NCBI RefSeq assembly: GCF_900119315.1
Contig: NZ_LT827010.1
Coordinates: forward strand, 2,402,001 to 2,466,000
Length of the DNA: 64,000 nucleotides
Source: Actinoplanes sp. SE50/110
Lineage (GTDB): Bacteria; Actinomycetota; Actinomycetes; Mycobacteriales; Micromonosporaceae
Direction of reading: 5' to 3'
This document shows, piece by piece, positions 17,373-26,663 of the stretch (position 1 is the first letter of the stretch; every line of letters starts with the position of its first letter). A program made the translations under genes and the position numbers. Under the pieces are notes generated by a model. It had not been told where the DNA came from and searched no databases. It saw nothing but the letters and a program-made list of their open reading frames with translations.

Positions 17373-17399
17373 GGGCCGGACGCCATCCGGGTCCGGCCC
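17373..17399 (+). terminator. hairpin terminator after the STAS-HATPase gene
   Basis: GGGCCGGAC, 9-nt loop, GTCCGGCCC: a perfect 9-bp stem 18 nt after the stop. Confidence 0.7.
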
Positions 17400-17411
17400 A
17401 CGCCGTACGTG

Positions 17412-17519
17412 TCAATCGATGGCGCCTTTGATCTTGTTGACGATGCTGGCGACCTCATGGCTTCCGACACCATGGAGTTGTCCGGCCGCAGCATCAAGGT
17501 CCTGCGCCGGCGCACCTGA
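17412..17519 (-). pseudogene. C-terminal remnant of a small unknown protein
   Basis: The frame encodes 35 residues (APAQDLDAAAGQLHGVGSHE, then VASIVNKIKGAID) and ends at 17412. It is preceded by an in-frame stop and has no start codon, while another frame just upstream is open from an ATG near 17560. A frameshift joining the two is possible. Confidence 0.3.
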
Positions 17520-17612
17520 TCACGGACCGGCGTTCGTGCTCGACCTGGTCTGGCCACGTCATGTGCTGGCCTCGGTCCGGCCGCAACTCCCGGGCCCGAG
17601 CCGGGCGAGAAG

Positions 17613-18347
17613 TCACTTGCGGTGGATGAGATCCTTCGCCTCGACGCTCAGCGAGTTGCCGTGCTCCGCGGCACGCTCGCACAGGGTCGTGTAGGCGTCA
17701 TCGGAGCTGTGGCCCCCGAGCTCGGTGAGCAGACGCACGGCGCGCTGGATGCAGGTGCGCACCGCGAGCGCCCGCGCGTACCCGTCGAGTAACTTCGCAG
17801 CTCCGGGATCCCGCACCGGCGGGGGATCGATTCCCAAAGCCAGTTCACGGCTGGTGGCGTAGAGGTGAGCGACTCCGACGATCAGCGGTTCCATCGTGCT
17901 GCTGTCGCGGCCGTAGAGGTTGAGCACGGCTATCGGCGTGCTGCGGCCGATGTACAGCGGAACCGAGACCGACGCTTGCAGCCCGAGGGCGGGTGCCACC
18001 GCGTGGAAGCCTGGCCAATCCATCGTCGCCCTGGTGTCCGTCACGCCGACCGGTTCGCCGGTCTCCAGCGCCTGCAGGCAGGGGCCGGCTCCGTCGGCGA
18101 TCTGGGCCTCGTCGACGGCCGAAGCGATGTCACTGCTGGCCGCGACGGTGGTGTACTCATCGCCCTGCAGAGTCGTGACGGAGGCATAGTCCGCGGCGGC
18201 CACCCGGTCCGCGGCCAGAGCGGCGATCACCTTCAGGTGGATTTCGACCCCGGAGACATGGTCCGGCGTCTCGGCCAAGCCGACGATGGCGTCGGCCAGA
18301 GGCCGGTGATGAGGCGTGACATGCTCGGGATGCTGCGAGGTCGCCAT
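17613..18347 (-). CDS. GAF-ANTAR regulator (putative RNA-binding antiterminator)
   Basis: A 244-residue protein. The GAF domain spans about 15-165 (DYASVTTLQGDEYTTVAASS, AGPCLQALETGEPVGVTD, LGLQASVSVPLYIG). A C-terminal ANTAR domain spans about 185-242 (LLDGYARALAVRTCIQRAVR, then LCERAAEHGNSLSVEAKDLI). ANTAR domains bind paired hairpins in nascent RNA to prevent termination, and the GAF part senses a ligand or redox signal. The start is ATG 18347 with AAGAAGGG about 6 nt upstream and a TTGACA-like box before it. It sits among partner-switching genes, often together with such proteins in actinomycetes. Confidence 0.88.
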   Translation of the reverse strand: MATSQHPEHVTPHHRPLADAIVGLAETPDHVSGVEIHLKVIAALAADRVAAADYASVTTLQGDEYTTVAASSDIASAVDEAQIADGAGPCLQALETGEPVGVTDTRATMDWPGFHAVAPALGLQASVSVPLYIGRSTPIAVLNLYGRDSSTMEPLIVGVAHLYATSRELALGIDPPPVRDPGAAKLLDGYARALAVRTCIQRAVRLLTELGGHSSDDAYTTLCERAAEHGNSLSVEAKDLIHRK

Positions 18348-18463
18348 CGGTCGCCCTTCTTGGTGTCAACTGTCGCCGACGGTGCGCACGGCTGTCGCCG
18401 GCCCCAGCATGGCCCCGCCGGACAGCCTGCTCAACGGCGGCTGAGCGCAGGCCGGCCGGGAGA

Positions 18464-19452
18464 TCATCTGGCGTGGTCGTTACCCGACCGGTTGACGTGT
18501 TCCCGCAGCGTCGAGGCTGCGCGGTTGGCTCGTTCGGCCTCTGCCCGGAAGGCCTCAGCGGCGGTGACGTCACCTGAGGTCGTGGACTGTGCGACCAGTT
18601 CTTCGATGATCATGGCTTTTTCCTGCAAGGCGCTGACGGCGGTCCAGATCGCCTCCTCGGTGCTGTTGTCGCGCGTCGCGAGCAGTGACTGCGGAGAGTA
18701 CGAGTGCCGACGTGACAGACGTAGTGGGCAGCCAGTCCGGTACGGATCACGTACATGCCGCCTGTACATTCCGGGCAGCCGAGGGCGACGGGTTGCCCAC
18801 GGTCGGGAGTGTTCGATCCTCCGTACGCGATCATGTCGGTCTCCCAGATGAGGGGTTCCGGCGGCCGGCCGTCGGTGGTGCTCGGTTTGCCGGTCGTCTC
18901 CGCGATGGTGTCGCCGAGGTCGAGGGCCGGCACGGTCACAGCGCCCGGCACGATCCGCAGAGCGGCCTGCGGCATGCTGGGAAAACGGGCCTCGGCGGGA
19001 TCCTGGATCAGCGCGGTTCCGCCCGCGGCGGTGATCGCGGCCAGACCGGCGGCGCCGTCGTCGAGGCTGCCCGAAAGGACCACGCCGACGACCCGGGGAC
19101 CGCACCATCGGGCCGCCGAGCGGAACAACGCGTCGACGGCCGGGCGTACCCGGTTCTGCCGCGGTCCGTCGCTGAGCCGCAGGACGTGGCCGTCGTCGAT
19201 GATCAGATGCCGGTCCGGGACTGCCAGGTGGACACAGCCCGGCTCCAGCCGGGTGCCGTCGACGGCGGCCCGCACCGGCAAAGTGCACGACGAGGCCAGC
19301 GAGTCGGCGAGCCCGCCTCGTGCGCCGGGCGCGGTGTGCACGGCCACCAGCACGACGGCCGGCAGATCGGCCGGTAGCCGCGCCAGCGTCTGTCTCAACG
19401 GCTTGTGCGAGCCCGCCGACCCGCCGATCACCACCACATCGCGACGCACCAT
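18464..19452 (-). pseudogene. CheB-type methylesterase with C-terminal zinc/helical module, frameshifted
   Basis: From ATG 19452: VVVIGGSAGSHKPL carries the catalytic Ser; His is in LVAVHTAPG and Asp in VVLSGSLDDGAAG, completing the CheB triad. No receiver domain precedes it. The usual actinobacterial tail begins (LGCPECTGGMYVIRTG, HYVCHVG), then the frame breaks near 18704-18708. A one-base addition (GGCAC to GGCCAC on the coding strand) restores HSYSPQSLLATRDNS and a long helix ending at 18464. The whole would be about 330 residues. No CheR or chemoreceptor gene is nearby, so its role is likely regulatory signalling. Loss of function or a sequencing slip are both possible. Confidence 0.78.
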
Positions 19453-19665
19453 CGTTGCCTCAGCACGCTGTCCTTCGGTGGCATTCCCCGCGATTCGTCC
19501 GGCAATCCTGCTGCCGCCGCATTCGCGGCGACGTTTCGTTCTGTGCACGGGTCACGGCCGGGAAGGATCGTTTGATGAGGTAGTCCTGGCAGTGATGATG
19601 GCGGAAAGCTGGAAGCGTAGCGTTCCAGGCCGGCCCGTCGGCATTCCCGGTACCAGGAGGTAAGA

Positions 19666-20091
19666 ATGGTCGAAAACGACATGCCGTCCGTTCGCCTGCT
19701 CGTAGCCGATCCGGCAGATCCGCACGTCGCGCGGGTGGAGGCGCGAGGGTCGTTCGACCGCGGCAGCTGTCACCAGCTCACGGCCGCCGTCGAGCAGGCC
19801 CTGAGTACCGGTCGGCACACCCTGGTCATCGTCGTGCGGCATATCATCGATCTCGACGCGGCGACCATCCGTGCCCTGCTCACCTGCCGCGAGCTCGCCT
19901 TGACCGGCGGCGGCAGCCTCCGCGTCGTCAACGACAGCGGCATCGTCGCCCGGCTCCTGGACCTCAGCGACACCCGACGGCTGCTGTGCCCGCCCGATCC
20001 CACCGCGTCCATCCCGGCCGAATCCGCCGCTGCGGACAACCTCGGCCGACCCGTCGTGGCGCTGCGTCCCCGTACCGGCGAAGGCCGTTGA
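19666..20091 (+). CDS. STAS-domain protein, non-canonical phosphosite
   Basis: A 141-residue protein. The STAS fold is visible in HVARVEARGSFDRGSCHQLT, LVIVVRHIIDLDAATIRALL and LRVVNDSGIVARLLDL. The usual D-S-x-G phosphosite reads DAAT; the Thr is shifted, so it may be constitutively active or use another switch. The C-terminal 35 residues are Pro/Ala-rich. The start is ATG 19666 with GGAGG (19655-19659) upstream. It stands 150 nt before the AraC gene and is divergent from the CheB relic. Confidence 0.8.
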   Translation: MVENDMPSVRLLVADPADPHVARVEARGSFDRGSCHQLTAAVEQALSTGRHTLVIVVRHIIDLDAATIRALLTCRELALTGGGSLRVVNDSGIVARLLDLSDTRRLLCPPDPTASIPAESAAADNLGRPVVALRPRTGEGR

Positions 20092-20241
20092 CCTCGAGGC
20101 TCGGCAAGGCCACGCGGAACGCGGTCACGGACGGTGACCGGGGCCTGGGCTGCGGCTCACCTGTCCGGGCGGTTTGGGACGGTGCCACGGGCGGGTAAAT
20201 TGGCCGGCGAGGCCCTGCCCGGCGAGCGTGGAAGATCCGAG

Positions 20242-21204
20242 ATGGAACAGCCCGCGGCACAGACGAGCAGTATCGAACTTCGCGGCACCGACACGGTCGA
20301 GGAGTTTCTGAACGCTGCCTACGGCACCGGTATGCGATTGCGGGACACGGGAACGCCGCCGGTGCTGCGCCATGAGCGGGTCGACGCCGGGACGTTCGCG
20401 GTGGAGACCGCCCATCAGTCCGCCGACCTCAAGTTCCAGATCGATGCTCTCCGCAAGATCGTCGTCACCCGTAACTCGTCGGCCCGTCTCGAACGCGGCT
20501 GTGACGGCACCACCCAGCGCTACGAGCCGGGTGCGCTGTTCCTGATGAGTCACCCCAATCGGCCATACACCGTGAGGTGGCACCCCGGCACGCTGGACAA
20601 CTGCATCATCGACGCCGACTCACTCGCCAAGGTCGCGGCCACCGCGCCGGGACGGCGCGCCGAACCGCTCCGCTTCACCAGCCTCGAACCGGTCTCGAAG
20701 CGGGCAGCCGCGAGTTGGTGGGCCACTCGCACCTACGCCGCTGAGCTGCTCGCCGGCCCGCACCCGACGACTCCGCTGATGCTGTCGGGCATCGCCGGGC
20801 TGCTGGCCGCGGCCACCCTGACCACCTTCGCGAACACCGCACTGACCGATCCGACGATCGAGGACCGCCACGACGCCTCGCCGTCGACCCTGCGCCGCGC
20901 GATCGCCTACCTGGAAGCGCATCCCGCCGACGACATCAGCACCGCCGACATCGCCGCGGCCGCGCACGTCACGGTCCGCGCCATCCAGCTGGCCTTCCGC
21001 CGCCATCTGGACACCACCCCGACGGCCTACCTGCGCCGTGTCCGCCTCGAACACGCCCATCAAGACCTGATGGCCGCGGATCCCGCCACGACCACGGTCA
21101 CCGCGATCGCCGCCCGCTGGGGGTTCGCCGACCACAGCCGTTTCACCGCTCTGTACCGCGAGACGTTCGGCACCACCCCCAGCCGGACGCTGCGCCCGGG
21201 ATGA
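20242..21204 (+). CDS. AraC-family transcriptional regulator
   Basis: About 320 residues. The N-terminal region (about 10-190) resembles the AraC-binding-like/cupin domain of activators, and the C-terminal double HTH lies at about 215-318: STADIAAAAHVTVRAIQLAF for the first helix pair, and VTAIAARWGFADHSRFTALY for the second. The start is ATG 20242 (MEQPAAQ), chosen because GGAAG precedes it; the longer frame from 20134 adds Gly/Arg-rich sequence. Likely targets are adjacent genes, perhaps the phosphatase gene downstream. A relic of a second AraC tail lies at 23508. Confidence 0.88.
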   Translation: MEQPAAQTSSIELRGTDTVEEFLNAAYGTGMRLRDTGTPPVLRHERVDAGTFAVETAHQSADLKFQIDALRKIVVTRNSSARLERGCDGTTQRYEPGALFLMSHPNRPYTVRWHPGTLDNCIIDADSLAKVAATAPGRRAEPLRFTSLEPVSKRAAASWWATRTYAAELLAGPHPTTPLMLSGIAGLLAAATLTTFANTALTDPTIEDRHDASPSTLRRAIAYLEAHPADDISTADIAAAAHVTVRAIQLAFRRHLDTTPTAYLRRVRLEHAHQDLMAADPATTTVTAIAARWGFADHSRFTALYRETFGTTPSRTLRPG

Positions 21205-21313
21205 GCCGCGGTAATGCCCGGCGGGCTGGTCGCGATGGGCCGGACACCGATCTCGCCGCGCCGTGGTTCGAAGGCGGCAGGCATGCTCCGCCAAGCCATA
21301 GCATTATGGGCCG

Positions 21314-23287
21314 ATGAGCGACGGCTCCCAACACTTGGACGGCACCGGCGACCTTGAGGCTGTTCGTGAGTCATACGAGCAGTTGCCGGTCGCTTTGGGG
21401 ACGACGCGGGGAACCGAGCATCGTTTCGTGGCCGCGAACGCGGCGTACCGTTTCTTCTCCGCCGAGCGTCCCATCCTCGGCTTGCCCGCACGTGAGGTCT
21501 TCCCCGAGGTTCTCGCTCAGGAAGTGTTCGTCTACCTGGATCGCGCGCTGGAGACCGGCGAGGTGCAATCCGGCCGGGAGTGGCACATCCAGCTCGATCG
21601 GGGCGCGGGTCTGGAAGACATCTTCATCGACTTCACGATCAGCCCGGTCGCCGGGGCCGACGGCGTCAACGCCGGCGTGAACATCATGCTGGTGGACATT
21701 ACCGAACAAGTACTGGAGAAACGGGCCATGCAGCGGCGGGCCGCCGAGGCCCAGAGGCGCTACGAAGCCGCTCGTGGTGTCGTCGCGGAACTCCAGTCGG
21801 CACTGCTGCCCACCGCGCTGCCAGTGCTGCCCCGGGTACAGATCGCCGCCAGCTACCTGCTGGCAGACGCCGACACCGCGGCCGGAGGCGACTGGTTCGA
21901 CGCGTTCCCCCTGCCGGGCGGACGGCTCGCGCTGATCGTCGGCGACGTGGTAGGGCACGGGGTGGCCGCGTCAGCGACGATGGGTCAGCTGCGCGTGGTG
22001 CTGCGTGAGCGGCTGGCGGCCACCGGTGACCTGCCGGCCGCGATCGACGCGGTCGACCGGATCGCCGTCACTCTCCCCGGCGGCCGAGCCACCACCGTGT
22101 GCGTGGTGGTGCTCGACCCGAGCTGCGGCACGATGGTGTACTGCACGGCGGGCCATCCGCCGCCGCTGGTGATCGGCGAGCAGGAGCCGCGGTACCTGCC
22201 GGCCACCGGCGCCGGCCCGCTCGGCGTCGGATCACGGTTCCCGGTGAGCCAGGAGAAGCTCGGCACCAGCGAGATACTGCTGCTCTACACCGACGGGATC
22301 CTGGAACGGCCCGGCCGCGACGTGCCACAGAGCACCGTCGAACTGGCCCGGGTGGCGACGGAGTCAGCGGCCGACCGCATCTTCCACGGCCAGTTCCCCA
22401 CAGCGGTGGACCGTCTGACCATCCAGACCGTGGAACTACTGACCCGCGGCAGCGGGCACAGCGACGACATCACGATGCTTGCCGCTCAGCGAGTCACCGC
22501 GCCGGCCCGGCTCGATCTGCGAGTCCCGGCCCGCTCCGAGACGCTGACCGAGCTACGGGTGCGGTTGCAGGCTTGGCTGGACACCGCCCGCGTCGGCGCA
22601 CATGATGCCGACGCGATCCGGCACGCGGTTATCGAACTGGCCGCCAACGTGATCGACCACGCCTGGATCGACTCGCCGGACGAACATTGGTTCACCGTCA
22701 CCGCCGACCTCACCGACACCGGCCACATCCACGCCCAGGTCACCGATCGGGGCCGATGGCGCGAGCCCGCACCGTCGGCCGACCGTGGCCTGGGCCTGCA
22801 CCTGAGCTCGCAACTCGTCGACGACCTGCGCCTGACACACGACGAGCAGGGCACCACCGCCACCATCACGTACCGCGTGCACCACCGCGCTCGGCTGCTG
22901 AGCACCGCCGACCTCGCCCCCGCCCCGGCCGTCCGCCCCGCCGCGCAGAACGAGCTACTGCTGATCCTCGACCAGCCGCACGCCCCGCAGCCACGAATCC
23001 GCGTCGACGGGCCGATCGACACAGTCACGGCGGACGAGTTCGACCGCGCCGTACGCACCGCCGGATCCGCCGGCGTGCGAACGCTGACCGTCGACCTCAC
23101 CGGTGTCACCCACCTGGCCAGCGCCGGCGTCGCCGCCCTGCACCGGCTCACCGCCCTGCACCAGGCCAGCAAGACCCGACTGCGGCTCTACGCCCCGACC
23201 GGCAGCCCTGCTGACATGATCCTGTCCCTGGTGTCACTGACCCACGAGACGGTAGATCCCGGTTACCCGGAAAACACCATCCAGTGA
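21314..23287 (+). CDS. PAS-SpoIIE phosphatase-HATPase-STAS multidomain regulator
   Basis: A 657-residue protein. A PAS domain at about 18-135 (VAANAAYRFFSAERPILGLP) is followed by a short coiled coil at about 135-165. The SpoIIE/PP2C phosphatase at about 170-395 has GGDWFDAFPLPGGRLALIVG, DVVGHGVAASATMGQLR, LLLYTDGILERPGR and SGHSDDITML, so the metal-binding Asp residues are present. A HATPase at about 405-520 has AVIELAANVIDHAW. A STAS domain at about 550-650 has THLASAGVAALHRL. This carries sensor, phosphatase, kinase and antagonist in one chain, a whole partner-switch module. It is a paralogue of 29601-31535. Confidence 0.92.
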   Translation: MSDGSQHLDGTGDLEAVRESYEQLPVALGTTRGTEHRFVAANAAYRFFSAERPILGLPAREVFPEVLAQEVFVYLDRALETGEVQSGREWHIQLDRGAGLEDIFIDFTISPVAGADGVNAGVNIMLVDITEQVLEKRAMQRRAAEAQRRYEAARGVVAELQSALLPTALPVLPRVQIAASYLLADADTAAGGDWFDAFPLPGGRLALIVGDVVGHGVAASATMGQLRVVLRERLAATGDLPAAIDAVDRIAVTLPGGRATTVCVVVLDPSCGTMVYCTAGHPPPLVIGEQEPRYLPATGAGPLGVGSRFPVSQEKLGTSEILLLYTDGILERPGRDVPQSTVELARVATESAADRIFHGQFPTAVDRLTIQTVELLTRGSGHSDDITMLAAQRVTAPARLDLRVPARSETLTELRVRLQAWLDTARVGAHDADAIRHAVIELAANVIDHAWIDSPDEHWFTVTADLTDTGHIHAQVTDRGRWREPAPSADRGLGLHLSSQLVDDLRLTHDEQGTTATITYRVHHRARLLSTADLAPAPAVRPAAQNELLLILDQPHAPQPRIRVDGPIDTVTADEFDRAVRTAGSAGVRTLTVDLTGVTHLASAGVAALHRLTALHQASKTRLRLYAPTGSPADMILSLVSLTHETVDPGYPENTIQ

Positions 23288-23507
23288 CCACATCGGAAAG
23301 AAGTGCGCTTGAACGGGGCCCAAATTGAGGGCTTCGTTGACGGTGCACGTAGTACGCCGCTTGTCTCACAGAGCCGGGAGGCGGCTGATCTGCAGGGCCC
23401 TTACTTGCGGCGCGGGTGGCGCTGCGTCGGTTGTCCTCAGGCGGACGTGGTGATGGAGAATTTGAAGGGCGCCACTAATTCTGTACGCGCCTGCCGGTGC
23501 GTCCGGG
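23288..23507. other. gap with a possible truncated gene start
   Basis: GTG 23303 (with GGAAAGAA upstream) opens a frame beginning MRLNGAQIEGFVDG, which then becomes Arg/Cys-rich without structure. The first residues resemble the start of effector-associated domain 1 (LxGAQxEAxxDA), but only about 12 codons support this. Otherwise nothing was seen. Confidence 0.2.
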
Positions 23508-23666
23508 CTAGGTGTGCAGGGTCTGTCGGGGCAGCCGACCGTAGGAGGTTCGGTAAGCGGCGGTGAACCGGCTGTGATCGGCGAAGCCCCGGCGGTGCCC
23601 CCCCACCCGGGCGCGGTGCTCGACATACCGCTGACTCATCAGCTCCTGAACTTCGCCGAGAGCACG
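23508..23666 (-). pseudogene. C-terminal remnant of an AraC-family regulator
   Basis: The frame ends with RGFADHSRFTAAYRTSYGRL and PRQTLHT, matching the last helix of the AraC HTH; compare WGFADHSRFTALYRETFGTT in the intact gene ending at 21204. The segment before it is degenerate (EHRARVGGHR) and there is no domain upstream. Only the end of the gene survives. Confidence 0.65.
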
Positions 23667-24060
23667 TGAGTCCAACGCGGCGCGCGCGACCGGTACCGCT
23701 GTCACCACGGCCGCCCCTCCATCCTGCACACCCACCAATCGGAGGTACGCCGGTTTTCCGGGCTTGCAAGAACCCCGGCATCGATACCCAACATACGACG
23801 CCTCAAACGGGCAGGTGTCGACGTCGTGGCACCAGGCGGGTACATGAAAGGTGAAGACAGCAGCGGCCGGTCACCGATCTCCGGCAGGCTCGTGCGCCGT
23901 GTGCGAACGCTGCACAAGTTCACGGGGGATCTCGATGAGCGCCCCGTTGTGCATAGGGACTCCGTTCGGGGGTAGCCGGGCGCGACGGCAGGCGATCGTG
24001 AGCCTTTTGGACGCAGTGGCCCCGGCGGGGCGGATAGGGGGATCATCAGTAGCCACGACT

Positions 24061-24943
24061 GTGCGGGACTTCCTGGCGGAGCATCGGGATGCCGTGGTTG
24101 CCGAGCTGGCGGAGTGGGTCCGGATTCCGTCGGTCGCCCGGAGTTCCGGAGCATGTGGTGAATTTGCGGCGGTCGGCGAACTGGCTGGCGGCGGCGTTGC
24201 GCGAGACGGGCTTTCCGTCGGTCCAGGTGTGGGACACCGAGGACGGCCCAGCGGTCTACGCCGCATGGTGCGCCGAACCCGACGCCCCGACGGTCCTGAT
24301 CTACAGCCACCATGACGTTCGTGCCGCCAAGGACGAGGAGTGGGACGAGACCGCACCGTTCGACCCGAAGATCCGTGACGGGTACCTCTACGGGCGTGGC
24401 GCGTCGGATGCCAAGGGCCAGGCTCTTGCGCACGTGTGGGGTCTGCGTGCTCACCTGGCGGCCACCGGCCGCGCCCATCCCGCGGTGAACGTGAAGGTAT
24501 TGGTGGAGGGGGAGGAGGAGACGGGGTCGGCGCACCTGCGGCAGCTTCTGCAGGACAACCGGGATCGGGTCGGCGCCGATCTGATCGTCTTCTCCGACAC
24601 CCTGCTGTGGCGGGCAGATCATCCGGCGGTGTGCGTCAGTATGCGCGGCACGATGCTGGCGAAGCTGGAAATCTTGGGGCCGCTGCAGGACGTGTACAGC
24701 GGGGCGGTGTCCGGGCCGGCGCCGAACCCGGTGCTGGAGATGAGCCGGCTGCTGGCTCAGCTGCACGACGACAAGGGCCGGATCACCGTGCCCGGGTTTT
24801 ACGACAGTGTGGTGGAGCCGTCGCAGCGGTTCCGCGGCGAGCTGGCCGCGTTGCCGTACAGCGACGCCGACCGGCTGGAGCGGTCCCGGACCCGCAGCGT
24901 GGGCGGCGAGGCCGGGTACATGGTGCTGGAACGTCCGCCGTAA
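24061..24943 (+). pseudogene. M20-family dipeptidase, frameshifted and truncated
   Basis: GTG 24061 opens TVRDFLAEHRDAVVAELAEW followed by VRIPSVA. An extra base in the CCC run near 24135 then shifts the frame. The second frame continues as a good M20 peptidase: HVVNLRRSANWLAAALRETG, metal ligands in IYSHHDVRAA and GRGASDAKG, and VEGEEETGS. It stops at 24943 after about 300 residues, whereas family members run to about 450, so the last third with the final metal ligand is missing. Two independent lesions make a true pseudogene likely. The gap 23667-24060 before it contains no convincing gene. Confidence 0.75.
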
Positions 24944-25027
24944 ATGTCTTGCGGTGATCCGTTTGGGTCCACGGCTCAGGGCACGGCACTACGTGAGGGT
25001 CGATACGTAGCTGTATGGGGGACGCCG

Positions 25028-26185
25028 ATGCCGTACCAACGAGAGGTTCTTGTTGCCCCTCAGCGGGAGGACTACGACGAGATCGCCCTGCGCTACGCCG
25101 ACGCGTGTGCCACGGCCGACAGCGCTCGGGCGGAACGGTTGCGCGAGGACATGATCCGCGCGGTGCTGCCGATGGCGGAACGGCTGGCCCGCCGCTACCG
25201 GGGCGGTTCCGAGCCGTACGCGGATCTGGTTCAGGTGGCTCGGGTCGGCCTGGTCAAGGCGGTGAACCGGTACGACCCCGAGCGTGGCTCGTTCACCGCC
25301 TACGCCGTCAACACGATCCGCGGTGAGCTCAAGCGTCACTTCCGCGACCACGCCTGGGCGGTGCATGTGCCCCGCCGCATGCAGGAGGCGCTGCTCGAGC
25401 TGACGTGCCTGGAGAACGAGCTGACCCGGGAATTGCACCGGCGTCCCACCGATGCCGAACTGGCCGGGCAGGTGGGCGTACCGGCCGATGAGATCTCGCG
25501 GATCCGGAGCGCCGGCAGCGCGTTCCGGCCGGTGTCGCTGAGCACCCCGATCGGCGAAGGGGATCTGCTGCTGGGCGACACCCTGGGCAATCCCGACGGC
25601 AGGCTCGAGGACGCCGCGGACCGGCTCACTGTCACCGAACTGCTCGACTATCTGCCCAGCCGGGAACGCCGGATCGTGCACGCCACTTTCTACGAGCGCC
25701 GGACGCAGACCGAGATCGCCGCGGGGCTCGGAATCTCCCAGATGCATGTGTCGCGGCTGCTGGCCCGCGCGCTGTCGTGGCTGCGTGCGGGTCTGCTGAC
25801 CGATCAGGTGCCGCGCTGGCCGGTGACCGGCGACGCGCCGGAAGAACTGTTCGCCCTGCACACCCGGCTGCCGGCCCGCGGTGAGCTGCAGATCAGTGTC
25901 GTCGGCGAGGTCGACCGGGACAACGCCGACCGGCTGCGGGTGGCGCTGCTGGAGTTGATCCGCCACCAGCCGGCCTGTGCCCGGGTCACGCTGGAACTCG
26001 GGGAGGTGCCGCTGCTGGACGCGGCCGCCCTGCGAGTGCTGCGATCGGTGTACGAGGCGGCCCAGGCACGCCACGTCAGGGTGACCGCTACGGGTGCGAG
26101 TGCCTTCCTGCGCAGGCTGGCTGTCATCGCCGGGCTCGGCTCGATGCTGGCCGACAACACGGCCGAGGATTTGAGCCGGCGATGA
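25028..26185 (+). CDS. SigB/SigF-class sigma factor fused to a C-terminal STAS domain
   Basis: A 385-residue protein. Region 2 spans about 40-110 (ADLVQVARVGLVKAVNRYDP, RGSFTAYAVNTIRGELKRHF). Region 3 spans about 115-175 (VPRRMQEALLEL, RRPTDAELAGQVGV). Region 4 spans about 205-257 (LPSRERRIVHATFYERRTQT, EIAAGLGISQMHVSRLLARA). After a linker, about 285-375 form a STAS domain (LQISVVGEVDRDNADRLRVA, LELGEVPLLDAAALRVL) with DAAA in place of the phosphorylatable D-S-x-G. SigB-class factors are normally released by a separate STAS protein; here one is tethered in cis. The start is ATG 25028, seven nt after GGGGGA. Confidence 0.92.
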   Translation: MPYQREVLVAPQREDYDEIALRYADACATADSARAERLREDMIRAVLPMAERLARRYRGGSEPYADLVQVARVGLVKAVNRYDPERGSFTAYAVNTIRGELKRHFRDHAWAVHVPRRMQEALLELTCLENELTRELHRRPTDAELAGQVGVPADEISRIRSAGSAFRPVSLSTPIGEGDLLLGDTLGNPDGRLEDAADRLTVTELLDYLPSRERRIVHATFYERRTQTEIAAGLGISQMHVSRLLARALSWLRAGLLTDQVPRWPVTGDAPEELFALHTRLPARGELQISVVGEVDRDNADRLRVALLELIRHQPACARVTLELGEVPLLDAAALRVLRSVYEAAQARHVRVTATGASAFLRRLAVIAGLGSMLADNTAEDLSRR

Positions 26186-26663
26186 CCGTCCGATCGGCGT
26201 CACCATGCGGCGACGGCGACGGCTTCCCTGACGCGGGGACCGGAAAGGCCGGGCGCTGACGTGACCTTCTGTCCCGGTAGCGGTCTGCGCCGCAGCGTTT
26301 CGTACGGCCGTGGTGGCACCCCGAGCTGCGTGGCTCGGTCCGGTGTCTTGGGCGTCGACTTCTCGCCGTGTTTACCCGTCCTTGGTCCAGGTGCCGCGGC
26401 GCTGTGGCCGGTTCCGCTCGGGTTTGTCAGTCGTAGTGCCGGGATACCCGCGAGACGATGATCTAGTCGAGGGGGTCGACCTGGATGTCCAGGACGGCGG
26501 ACCACCCGAGCGTGTCGAGGGTGAACAGGCCGGCGTCGATGCCCGGTACCGCAGCCTGGAAGGTCGTTACGGCGCGCCGTAGCAGCCATTGAGCAGGTAG
26601 GCCGGCTGCGTCTGCCCACCCGCGCCTACACCGAACGGTGGGGCGTGGTTCAGACTGAAGCGC
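26186..26663. other. 478-bp gap, no clear gene
   Basis: Nothing intact was seen. On the minus strand a frame ending at 26463 finishes with VPGIDAGLFTLDTLGWSAVL, then DIQVDPLD, which looks protein-like but has no matching start or recognised family; it may be another gene tail. The next gene starts at 26664. Confidence 0.3.

Noticed and set aside
23303..23566. Gene encoding an effector-associated-domain protein
   Set aside because: Only about 12 residues resemble the domain; the rest is Arg/Cys-rich and overlaps the AraC relic.
26463..26640. A minus-strand gene ending at 26463
   Set aside because: The last 30 codons look protein-like, but upstream the frame runs into the antisense of the CheB hybrid gene and no start or family is visible.
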